25,000 bases of DNA. Source: Aphelidium insulamus (Eukaryota > Aphelidiomycota > Aphelidea > Aphelidiaceae). The stretch is taken from the NCBI GenBank assembly GCA_036784855.1, contig JAZDSV010000021.1, positions 1 to 25,000 on the forward strand, read 5' to 3'. The notes beneath the pieces are model-generated. The model saw only the letters and a list, made by a program, of their open reading frames with translations, did no database searches and was not told where the DNA came from. This document shows, in pieces, positions 11,663 through 21,438 of this stretch. The position numbers and the translations under genes were made by a program. Each line of letters begins with the position of its first letter. Positions within the stretch are counted from its first letter, which is position 1.

Positions 11663-12070
11663 TTAATGGATTGGATTACTGATTGCTGTGAATCAGGGTT
11701 GTGCATTCATAAACAGGCATTCGCTGGTGGCGCCGAATTACATATATAACTTGGCATTTGCATTGTTAACAACGAGGCACCTATTTCCTGCTTCTCGTTG
11801 CATATGTAACTAGGTATCTGCATGGTTAACACAGTATCTTAAAAGTACTCTTGTATTATTGTAATGTGCAGCAGCCTTGTTTCGGCGTCGATTTGCGCAT
11901 CACCAAGGGCACATTGTATATATCGCAATACTATTTCACACAGCGGCGTAGGAATTACTTATTATTACGTATATATGGACGAAAAGTACTTGAATATTTA
12001 ACCGAGCTATCATGTAACTGAGGACAATGACTTCTGTAGTACCAAAAATATGTTTACTTAAGGAAACGAG
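11663..12070. other. Intergenic: RSC7-PHD promoter region and NDT80-type gene 3' flank
   Basis: About 410 AT-rich bases between two minus-strand genes. It holds the 33-bp direct repeat and short TA-rich runs. No ORF or RNA gene could be supported. Confidence 0.6.
11738..11830. repeat. Degenerate 33-bp direct repeat, 60 bp apart
   Basis: 11738-11770 and 11798-11830 match at 27 of 33 positions, both ending GGTTAAC or TGTTAAC. They lie 76 to 168 bases upstream of the ATG at 11662. The spacer is not repeated. They could be duplicated promoter elements of the RSC7-PHD gene. Confidence 0.7.
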
Positions 12071-14130
12071 CTAGAAGAATAAACTGTTGGACGCACTACT
12101 TTCCAGCGCCAGTGATAGAGAGCGGCCGCGAGTGGTAAAGTTGGTGAAATCAAGCTCGCTCAAGGATCGGAACTGCTTTGTGGGCGACGACATGGGCGAG
12201 TTGAACTGCGAGCTGAGCAGACTGTTTTGCCCGATTTCCAAATCAAATGCCCGGTGGCCCAAATTGCCGCCACTCTCGTCGCTCTCTGTCGACCCTTCAC
12301 GTCCATCACTGCGGCTGCTGCTACTAATATTATCCGTAGGATCTGCATCTCTCTCCGTAAAGTGTTCTTGAAGTGAGGGAGAGATAACGTCTGAATGCGC
12401 TGGTTGAGTTACCAGCGGTGAAGGCGACACCGTATCCGTGAGACACAGCTGCCAGTCCACGAAATCTGTACTGCCTAGCGTGCGGGCACGTTTACGTGCC
12501 ACCGGAACCGGCGGTGGCGCGTCATTGCACCTGATGAGACTGCTACTACTGCCGTGGCTGCTACTTATACTGCTACTGCTGCCGATACCACCATTGGTGC
12601 CCGCCGTATTGCGCCACTGATACGGCGAGGCAGGCGCATCGACGGACGCGCTACTCAACATCAGTCGAGCCATGCACGCACCGCTCCGAATGTCGGCCGA
12701 TGCGAGCGGCGGTGGCTGCTGCGGTGAGAGTGCCACCAGCGCACTGGGCGAGTACTGTTTGATGCGCAGTGTGGGCACGTGAGAGTTGCGACGTTGACGC
12801 GCGCGCCACTCGGCCACCTGGCGCCCACTGGTCCCGACGGACGCCATGATGGCCGCTGCAGACAGTGGTGGCGCCGTGCTGTCGCTGCTGTCGGCCGCGG
12901 CGGCTTGCCGCTCGTCGGTGCGCTTGTAGTGGCCGGGAGAGCGGCCGCGTACCACAATAGCCTCCGAAGCCGTGACCGCCAGCCGCTCCTCACTGCCGTC
13001 GGCAAAGACCCCAAACAGCTCCACGCAGATGCTAAAGTACTCTTGCAGCGCCTGGCGTTTGCCGTTATTGGACGTGGCCTGTCGGAATTGGACGCGGTCA
13101 AACGCGGCAACCTGCTGAGTGCCGCTGCCACAGCCGCCCAGACTGGAGCTGCTGCCGGTGGCCGACATTGCCGCCGAGTCAAACAGGAATGCGCGCTCGC
13201 CGCCCGACAGTTCACCGCCGTCCGCGTCTGTCCGTTGCTGTGGCCACGAGGGGGTGAGCGGGGTCTTTGGCGGGTTGGCGTTGGACAGATCGCCACCTGG
13301 CTGCACCAAACGGGGCACTGCTGGAGCATTCGGATCCCGGTTGCTCTTTTGCGTGTGCATCACCAGGTCCACCTACGAGCACCGTTAGTCAGACAGTATT
13401 GGCGTACGTGCCACTAACAGTCACTGCTTACCGGACGCTGCTTATGGCCGTACGCGTGGGCGCCGATGCGCAGCAGGAAGGAATTGACGCGCTTGCCCTC
13501 GCTGAACACGTCCATATCATTGGCAGAGCAACTGCCAGAAGCACCGCCGCCAGACAACGACGGCGATGTCTGCCCCACGGCCAAGTTCATGGTGGCCAGC
13601 ACGCGGAAATAGTTGCGGCGATAGCACGTCCAGGTTCCAGCTTGCTGAAAGAACCCGCCTTCAACGCGTGCATCCAACTTGACATCCACGCTGCCAGCAT
13701 GTTAGTCTCTATGTGCATATAGATATATACATATTTACGATACGTACGGCTGCAGTTGACTGTTTAGCAGGCGCGCATTGACGCGAGGCTGATTTTCAAT
13801 TGGCTGTGGTTGCTGTCGAAACTTTGGCGCGTCTTCGCCACTAGTTCGCAGCAGCGAGGCCGCGCTACTGCACGCTGGCTGGAATAGTGTGTGCATTGAG
13901 GATGTCAGTGGCGTTGTGTATTGTTGTGCCATTCGGCCGGGTGTGCTGGGACCCGCTGGGGCCGACATGAACGGTCCAGGTTCGCGTAACAGAGCATTAG
14001 TGTCAATGGATAGCTTGCTGGGGGCTGAGTCGATGCATCGACGAGCCGACTGTGCCGCCGACGTGTCCACAATATCATTCATTGCCATCTCGAGTGCCAC
14101 ATAATCCAGCAGCAACGTGGAGCCTTCCAT
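12071..14130 (-). CDS. NDT80/PhoG-type DNA-binding transcription factor
   Basis: NDT80/PhoG proteins bind DNA through an s-type immunoglobulin-like fold. They include yeast Ndt80, the fungal vib-1/xprG regulators and animal MYRF. Exons are 14130-13748, 13690-13432 and 13372-12071. Phases agree and give 647 aa. The DNA-binding domain spans about residues 129-363. It shows VEGGFF, then WTCYRRNYF, LLRIGAHAYGHKQRP, VQFRQATSNNGKR, YFSICVELFGVFADG and VVRGRSPGHY. WTCYRRNYF and RGRSPGHY resemble the fungal vib-1 class more than MYRF. No transmembrane segment or chaperone domain typical of MYRF follows. A low-complexity insert of about 60 residues (about 240-300) splits the domain. The tail is Ser-rich and ends NSLFF. 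The gene is divergent from the epsin gene. The family call is strong; target genes cannot be inferred. Confidence 0.92.
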
Positions 14131-14307
14131 GATATGCGAGACTGAGTAGACAATACCGAGTAGATTAGATTAGAATTGGATAGCGACGTGTGCGCGTGTC
14201 AATGAATGATAAATATCGACACGCGATGCAAAATACAGAATTGCGCATTGGAGGCACGCGTGTTTTATCCTGAAACGATCGCGCCCGGTGGGCCAATGAG
14301 AGTGCCG

Positions 14308-14347
14308 GGCACGGTTACACAGAGAAAGCGTGTCGTGTAACCGTGCC
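14308..14347. repeat. Inverted repeat with 13-bp perfect arms
   Basis: GGCACGGTTACAC (14308-14320) and its exact complement (14335-14347) flank a 14-nt spacer. The element sits between the divergent NDT80-type and epsin genes. A partial third copy, CGGTTACA, occurs near 14420. It could be a paired factor site or a hairpin. Confidence 0.85.
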
Positions 14348-14465
14348 TTGATTCAGTGTGCATCTCTACCTACATACTGGTTGTGTAGAATTGCGTTGAT
14401 GCTATGAACATCCTTGTGTACGGTTACATTAACTATCTGTTGTAATATATATATGGCATTTAGTT

Positions 14466-14472
14466 TATAAAA
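14466..14472 (+). promoter_or_regulatory. TATA-like element upstream of epsin
   Basis: TATAAAA on the plus strand about 395 bases upstream of the epsin ATG at 14861, in AT-rich DNA. The motif is weakly informative here because the surroundings are AT-rich. Confidence 0.2.
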
Positions 14473-14860
14473 TTATAGAGGAGGCTATAATCATGCTTCA
14501 TATTCATTAAGCCATGAATTACATATTACGTTATGTTCATCAAGATAAAATCTTTTTATATACGGACAGATAGATTAAATACGCTCGGTATATCTCTGCA
14601 AGCAAGTATGGAGATTCCTGGAAAAAGTATGTATGTGCGAGAAAACAGTAGTATAATGTAAATAATTGTGGACATGCAAAGCAAATCTGCTTCACGTCGC
14701 CGGCGAATCAAACACCGGCCGAGTTGTTTGCCACATCTGCATCCGCCGCCTTTTGCTGCTAGTGCCGCTTCTGTACACCGCCGTATCCGCTCTGCAGCCC
14801 TACACATAGTGCAGCTGCCACTAAATCACCTTGCAGCCACTCAACGCACAACACCAAAAT

Positions 14861-16823
14861 ATGTCCAAATATGTGGCCAAGGCTGCCGTGCGCCAGGCCA
14901 AGAACCTGGCCATGGGCTTTACGGACGTCCAGACCAAGGTGCGCGAAGCCACCAGCAATGACCCGTGGGGTCCCAGTGGCACTCAGATGACGGAACTGGC
15001 CGATGCTACCTTTCGAGCGTGAGTGTGGCTGCGGAGGTGGTGATACGTATGTATTGACCCAGTGCTCAGTCACGAGTTTATGGAGATTATGGACATGCTG
15101 GACAAGCGTCTCAACGACTCGGGCAAGAACTGGCGACACGTGTTCAAGGTGCACTGTGTGTGTTTATATGGTGTAATTATCTAACCTTTTTTGTCAAAGG
15201 CACTCACACTCCTGGACTACATGATACACTGCGGGTCGGAACAGGTGATTGCGTACGCCAAGCAGAATCTGTATGTTATCAAGACGCTGAAAGAGTTTCA
15301 ATACATTGACGAAGAGGGTAAAGACCAGGTTCGTTATACATGTAAATATTAATATGTGTATATAGTGTATATATACATTTCAATGCATCCTCATTAATTG
15401 TAAGGGAGCCAACGTGCGGGAGAAGAGCAAGGCTATTGCATCTCTGCTAGCTGACGATGAGCGATTGAAGGAAGAGCGCCGGGCGCGGGCCAGTTTGCGC
15501 GATCGAATGGGCACTACTTCCATGGCCTCGGATCCCGCATATTCCGGTCAGCAGCAGCGCACGGCCGAAGTCCGCAAGTCATACCAGCCTAACACGGCCT
15601 ACGAAGAGGAACACCAACTTGAGCGTGCCATCGAGGAGAGTAAGCGTACTGCGGAGGAGCATGAGCGCCGAATGCGTGCCCGCGCCCAGCTTGATCGACA
15701 GGACAGTCAGGCTGGTGGCTTTCAGTCGGCCAGTCAGCCAGCCAAGCAGCCACAGCCGGAACAGCAAGTGGATCTCTGGGGCGGCAACATTGACCAGAAA
15801 AAGACGGATTTTGACTTTTTTGCGTCCATGGCCGTGCCCACCGCGGTCAATCCCATCAGCCAGCCGGATCCATTTGGATTTGCACCGCCCAGTTCGCAGC
15901 AACAGCAAAATTTGTTTGGAGGAGGCCCATCGAATCCATTTGGCCAGCAACCACAGCAACAACAGTTGACGTACGGCGGCGCGGCATCATCCATGTCATT
16001 TGCATCGTCGTCGATGTCGGGCGCTAATGCGTTTCAGCAGCCGCAGCAGCAAATGCAAGTATACCAACAACCGGCTCAGCAGCAACAGTTGGCCTTTCCG
16101 CCCAGTTTCCCCGCGGGTGCAAGTCAACAGCAGCAGTTTGGCGCCACCAGTTCATTTGATGCGGCATTCGACACCGGCGCCGGCCAAAAGAACCTGGTTC
16201 CGCGTGGAATGTCTGATCCGAACGCGCAGATGGCGCAAATTGCCCGTAATGCCGTTCAAATTGACCCGTTCGCCAGCATGGCTGCGCAGGGCAGTGCCGC
16301 AGCAGGTGGCAGTGGCGCCGGAAAGTTTGGAAGTACACACGATCTATTTGGTGGGCAGCCGACGATGTCGAGCGGTGGACAATTTGGCGGACCCAACTAC
16401 AACGTCAACACCAGTTCAATGTTTGGCGGTTCTCAGCAGCAACAACAACAACAATCCAACCCGTTTGGCGGACAGCAGTCGTCGCAACAGCAACAGAGGG
16501 GCCAGCAGCAGCTAGGTGGCAACGATCCTTTTGCCGCGCTTGTTCCTTTCGCCGCTAAATCTGCCGCGCCACAGCAACCGCAGCATTCTGTGGGTATTGC
16601 CGGCCAGACGCCCATGAACTTTAGTGGCGGCAACAAGCAGGGAAGCTTGATGGGCGCTGGGCCCATGCAAGGCTCCATGGGCGGTGGTGCGATGTTTGGC
16701 GGAGGAAGTAGTGGACCCGGATTTAATCAGTTTGGTGGCGGCAGCGGGATGGGTGGTGGGTTTACGCAGGCGCCGGCGGGACAGCCACCTCAGCAGCAGC
16801 CAAACAACAATTTCTTCTTCTAA
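14861..16823 (+). CDS. Epsin (ENTH-domain endocytic adaptor)
   Basis: Epsins bind PtdIns(4,5)P2, ubiquitinated cargo, clathrin and AP-2 at forming coated pits. Exons are 14861-15018, 15070-15148, 15200-15328 and 15405-16823. Phases agree and give 594 aa. Residues 1 to about 150 are a clear ENTH domain: [55 protein letters not shown]. A basic amphipathic helix lies at the N terminus. One ubiquitin-interacting motif follows near residues 188-204 (EEEHQLERAIEESKR). The tail is Gln/Gly-rich, with repeated DPF and NPF tripeptides (DPFGF, SNPFG twice, DPFAS, DPFAA). These are standard AP-2 ear and EH-domain ligands. The protein ends NNNFFF. Its 3' end converges on the Crinkler-like gene 257 bases away. 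Start is the first ATG of the conserved ENTH helix 0. Confidence 0.96.
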
Positions 16824-17080
16824 AGCAGAGTGGTCGTGCCAGGTGCGCGTTGACTGTTTTGGGAGGGGCGAGCCGCTGCAGTTCTGTGTTTAGTAGAAGA
16901 GTCTGTTACGTGATGCATTGCACATTGCTTGTGGATGCGTTATTATAAATCACACTATTCAAGCCTTTCCAGTGCTCTCTGGGTTGATAGAACATAAGGA
17001 TTTGTTGACTACAATGTCTGCTACTGCACTTTATTTTAGGTTATCATCCTTATGCCACTATATTCTATCACCATCTGCCA

Positions 17081-18982
17081 CTATTTCAGGTTGCATTCCC
17101 ATTTTTCCTGCACCGTTTCTCCAATAGCAACATTGCAGTATCTGAAATCACCTCCGTCCTCGTAGAATACTGTAATGCGATGCTTGTCTATTTGTACATT
17201 GGTGATTTGAGCGTCCTTGCTGACTCGAAAATCGATCACATACCATTCATCACCACAATTTAGCGGAGCATACACACCATTTTTGCGGAATCGATCCATG
17301 CGTTCAGTGATATTGTTGCCATCAACAACCAACCCAATACCCCACGAAAATCGACCATTTACAAAGAAGTCAATCTCTCCGCCAATTTTCTTCTCAGTGT
17401 TAAACGCATGCGAGAGTTCGGGACAGATATGAGTCCCATTGAGAGTCCCGCTACAAAGTCCTCTCATAAACAAAATATGCGACGCGGCTTCCTTTGGAAG
17501 CTTGCGCCGATTGTCAAGAGTGTCACGTGCTTGCAACAAAGAATTGGGACTCATGCTACGGATAGCGTGCTTGATGAGGGCTTGCAAACTTTTTGGATCC
17601 GTCACACTACGGTGTGGAAATACAAGTTGACTATAGTATCGTTTGGCGAGTGGAGAAGTAAACCGTACAACACGACCAACTTTAGCATCATCATCTTCCA
17701 GCAAAATACCGTGTTTGCGAAGAGCTTCATACTGGATGACGTCGCCATTGTTGTCAAATCTTTTGAAAAGTGTTGGTTCGCCAAAACAACTTTGCAGAAA
17801 GCTGACCATCGCTGGACTATGATTCATCACACGGCCGCAGTAACATCGCTCAATCGAGTCACAAAATTTTGATGTAAAGAGAAAGCGGATGAGTTCATTT
17901 TCGGTGACTGCCTTCTCTTTAAAGTGGTTACGCAGAGCTCTAACAGACAAGCGAAGGGCTCCAACAAGTCCGCCACAGATAGCAACAAGTCGATCCATCA
18001 GTCCAGCGAATTGCATATGCTGCGGGAGCCCAATATTTGAACCAAATTGCAGATAGTCCATCGACTCCTGCTTAGAGAGTAAAAAATCATCACGGGTAAG
18101 TTTCGTAAAATCCTTCAACACAATTGGACTTGATTGAAAATTTTCAACACTGTGCGTAGCGGCTATCACAAAACGTATTCGGCGGTCGAAATTTGACCTG
18201 TCTTTAGCAAGAATGGACCAGTATGCCAGATCTTCCGCCTTGGTATACTTTTTATGAGCATCATCAAGATATACGACAACCGTGCGGCTTGTCGGATAAT
18301 CCAGCTGGCCCGATCTAATATCAAACATGACGTAGCGCAACAAAAGTTCATCCAACGGAATTGAAGATCGGCAGCTGAGCCGAATCACGCGCACTGTTCC
18401 GCCCTCACAGTCCTCATATGCATGTTGGAATAGCGTACACAATGATGTCCTTCCACTTGCGGGCGGAGATGAGATGACGACTATCTGGGAGTCTTCCAAC
18501 TCCTTTGCCAGTGTCGCGACCAAGTCGTGTCTGGGCAGATGAGGACTTTGAATGAAGATGTCATCAACCGGTGCATCCCCTTTGCCAAATGCAGCGTAAT
18601 TTGCTTTGTATGTTTCCAAGCGGAAACGGGCTACCTCGTCGCTGTTTCGACGACCTCTTGTGGCAGGTGACGGACAAAACGGGCCGTCTGAACAAGTTAC
18701 TCATCGTATGACTGACTTGCACTACTCACATTGCTGCGGTGGCGAAAATCTGACATTAAGCGGATTCGTCGATGCATTCGGCGTCAATTTCGATAAATCA
18801 TCTTCCACATCGTACTGGTGCGAGTTGTCGTGAGAGTGGACTGTGACCTCGCTCGCATCGACTCCAATCAGCTCGGGATAAGTGCGCAGGTGATTAACCA
18901 GATCCATAACGTCTTTCATAGCGCCAATGTGGATACGAACAGGCTGACCACCGAAGTTGAATCGAATCCACAGAGTTGCCAT
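17081..18982 (-). CDS. Crinkler (CRN)-like protein: ubiquitin-like header, P-loop NTPase, PD-(D/E)XK-type nuclease remnant
   Basis: Exons are 18982-18730 and 18654-17081. The 75-nt intron keeps phase and the product is 608 aa. Residues 1 to about 84 resemble the ubiquitin-like header of CRN proteins (IRFNFGGQPVRIHIG, NPLNVRF). A P-loop region follows with VVISSPPASGRTSL as Walker A and VVVYLDDAHKKY as Walker B. The C-terminal block is IGGEIDFFVNGRFSWGIG, then RFRKNGVYAPL and WYVIDFR. It matches the CRN restriction-endonuclease-like domain. CRN proteins are known in oomycetes, chytrids and Mucoromycota, as effectors or in genome conflict. Walker A has Arg in place of Lys. The usual nuclease Glu after W-G-I is Gly. 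Both suggest lost or altered catalysis. No signal peptide is visible. Coding DNA is less GC-rich than its neighbours, compatible with transfer or a different history. Consensus comparisons are from memory. Confidence 0.82.
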
Positions 18983-19028
18983 TTTGGAAGAAGATACTTG
19001 TTTAGCCGCGGGTTACACCGTGTGGAAT

Positions 19029-19086
19029 AACCGTGAGTTTAACCGCGGGTTCAACCGTCGTGAACCGTGCGTTTGTACCGTTGGTT
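19029..19086. repeat. Degenerate 12-bp tandem array, AACCGTGNGTTT-like, five units
   Basis: Units begin at 19029, 19041, 19053, 19063 and 19075. Four start AACCG and the last starts GTACCG. Four units are 12 bp; the third is 10 bp. Single units are near-palindromic (AACC ... GGTT). The array lies 47 to 104 bases upstream of the Crinkler-like ATG and may be a factor-binding array. Confidence 0.75.
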
Positions 19087-19122
19087 AAAAGATCGATTGA
19101 TTTATTCATGAAGCGTCGGCCA

Positions 19123-19148
19123 TGACGTTATAGATCACTATAACGTCA
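19123..19148. repeat. Palindrome with 11-bp perfect arms and CRE-like ends
   Basis: TGACGTTATAG (19123-19133), spacer ATCA, then its exact complement (19138-19148). The outer TGACGT half-sites resemble bZIP/CRE sites. It lies about 140-165 bases upstream of the Crinkler-like ATG. Confidence 0.85.
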
Positions 19149-20090
19149 CATACAATCGGCACACAGGTATGATGACCCCATACGGAGTAAACCACCGAAC
19201 AGTGACAGGCGCACAGTCGGTGCGTGATCACATTTGTGTCCGCTCGTTTCACCAAAGTTTATTTATTACAGCCTGTTTCACATCTCGTTTCGCCGATCGT
19301 TTCACGCGTCCAACGAGTGGAAAAACGAGCGAGCGTTTCCGTCGATCGCTTCTTCTCGACACCTAAATTCGGCTTCCTTCCTGCATGGCATGGCGAGTAG
19401 CAGCCTGCATCACCGCGTGACCATGTGTTCCTATGCAACTGTTCCCATGTCTCACAGACAACTCTACACGCTGCAGGTCGTTAGTTGTGGCTCTGGGACC
19501 GCCGTTTACGCCATACATGGCACTGAGGTGTCGCTGATGAGCACCTAGTGCATTGGGCATGGTTATGCAGCTGAGCAGATGTGGCCCCCGACATGGCAGC
19601 CGGGTACAGGCTAGCATATAGACTACTATGTTGGAGTGCTGGCATGCATGGCGATATGCACAGGCACGAATAGAGACACTTTTTATGCATTGCACACCAG
19701 CGGCGCCGAGCGTTCCAAGCACTACTTTGAAACCGCACAGCTTAAAAGTACATTTTGTATATATTGTTTTCGCGTGTTTTGTATCCACGAGCCGATCGCT
19801 CGCTTTGGGCCTACTTTGAAACCCCCTAGTGATGATTGTAGTTGTCTGCAAGTTGTTCCTTCTGGTCGTTAACGCGGTGAGTTAAATATTATTAAACCTC
19901 GTGTTATGTAGAATAAAATTTGATAATGCAGATTAATGTGCCGCTGGTACAGTATTTCAAGTTTGAGTGAATAAGGCATGGTAGCTCCGACCAATGCGCC
20001 GCAAATTTGGGTAAGCTGTTCTCGGCTGTAGATATTATGGTAAAGCTGTCTGCATTAAAACTTGCCATTAAGCATACGAGCACGAAAACT

Positions 20091-20097
20091 TATAAAA
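20091..20097 (+). promoter_or_regulatory. TATA-box candidate for the SMP-START gene
   Basis: TATAAAA on the plus strand, 127 bases before the ATG at 20224. Orientation and distance suit a core promoter, but only the motif supports it. Confidence 0.4.
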
Positions 20098-20223
20098 AAT
20101 CACTAGTAAGGAAAGGACAAGGAGTGCGCGTTATGTCTCGTTATGCTGTCTACTACTGCCCATTGATAATATGTCAACAGGAGACAGTAATAATATAGAC
20201 AGCACTTAACACTCAACCATCAC

Positions 20224-21401
20224 ATGGCCGATGCGGCCGTGCATGTTTGGCTGACCGTGCACGGCGTGGTACTTGGTGTGGCACTCACATTGGTGGTGCA
20301 GGCATGGCTTCTGTGGCGCTTTATACTCCGACCCGTCATGACGGCGCCACCGCTCGCCGATGAATTGGATCCACTGACGGCGACTGAGAACGCGTGGCCT
20401 CCTTCGACCGCGGGAACGGGTCCGGTCTCTGCCTGGCCGCCGGGAATTGTGACATTTCTACGTCGGGCATTACACGGAGAGGAAGAGGAGCAGCCGCGGC
20501 AACAACCGTTACAGCAACCAGCGACGAGCACCGCAACCTCCACTACTGGCACCAGCCTGACCATTCCCGGAGCGGTCAGAAAGGCGCGACGCAGATTTTC
20601 CTTCAACACGCAGCGGGCAGCATTTGCGGCCAGTAGCGGGCCTGCACCGGCAGCATCGTCTCTTCCTCCTTCGTCGAACGCTCCCGGCACCGGCAATGCT
20701 GATAACGACAATGCATCGCTGCTCTGGCTTAATGCCTGCATCCATCGGTACTTTGTCGAGGCGCGCGTCTCCCCCATCCTGCGAGCCAAACTGAAGCACA
20801 AGTTGGAGGCCAAGCTGAACAACAGACGCTCACAGGCTGCGGCCGTTAGTAGCCAGACTGCGTCCTCCAACGCGCTCGACGATCAAGTTGATTTGGGCGG
20901 AGTATCGGCGGGAAATACAAGCTGGTCTGCCGGCGCAGATGCGGTGACAGGCGCTGCCACCTTTGTCCACTACGTTCAAGTGGTCGGCGTCACGCTGGGA
21001 GATACGCCGCCCGTACTGTCCCACATGTCGCTCTCGCCACCTGCACAAGTGCCAAGCGCCGCCATGGATGTTGGTTTGCAGTGTCTGCTCGTGTATGGGG
21101 GCGGCATGACAGTCACCGTGGTCGCGGCATTAAATATCGGCCTGAAGATACCGGTGCGCATTACAGTGCAGTCCCTGCGCGGTCAACTTCACCTGCGTGT
21201 CCCTGCTCCCAACAATCCATGTCATTTTGCCGTGGCCATGGCTCGCGATCCCGAGCTGGTGCTGGCCGTCGAGTCGAGTGTTATGCGTCGCGAGAGTCAG
21301 CAAGTTATGAAGGACTTGTTGAACTCGTTCATTACCCGCCGACTGCACTCTGTCTTTGCCGAGCTATTCACACTTCCGAACTATCGGTGCGTTTTATTTT
21401 G

Positions 21402-21438
<37 letters not shown>

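Larger units (their letters stand above)
14131..14860. other. Divergent promoter region between the NDT80-type and epsin genes
   Basis: About 730 bases with outward-facing genes on both sides. It holds the 13-bp inverted repeat and a plus-strand CCAATGAGAG near 14292. The same ten bases occur on the minus strand in the eIF4G promoter. There is also a TATA-like site. No ORF is convincing. Confidence 0.6.
18983..20223. other. 1.24-kb divergent intergenic region between Crinkler-like and SMP-START genes
   Basis: The longest gap in the window. It contains the 12-bp tandem array, the 26-bp palindrome, a loose cluster of GTTTCRC motifs (about 19245-19340) and a TATA candidate at 20091. A 162-codon minus-strand reading frame at 19363-19851 shows no recognisable protein features and is not called. 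No RNA gene was recognised. Confidence 0.6.

Noticed and set aside
12661-13722. Several 150-220-codon frames on both strands
   Set aside because: Shadows of the NDT80-type gene caused by GC-rich coding sequence. They lack recognisable features.
19730-19832. Repeated CTACTTTGAAACC word
   Set aside because: Only two short copies; too little to separate from chance.
19363-19851. 162-codon minus-strand frame in the long spacer
   Set aside because: No domain, odd composition and no promoter or splice context; probably chance.
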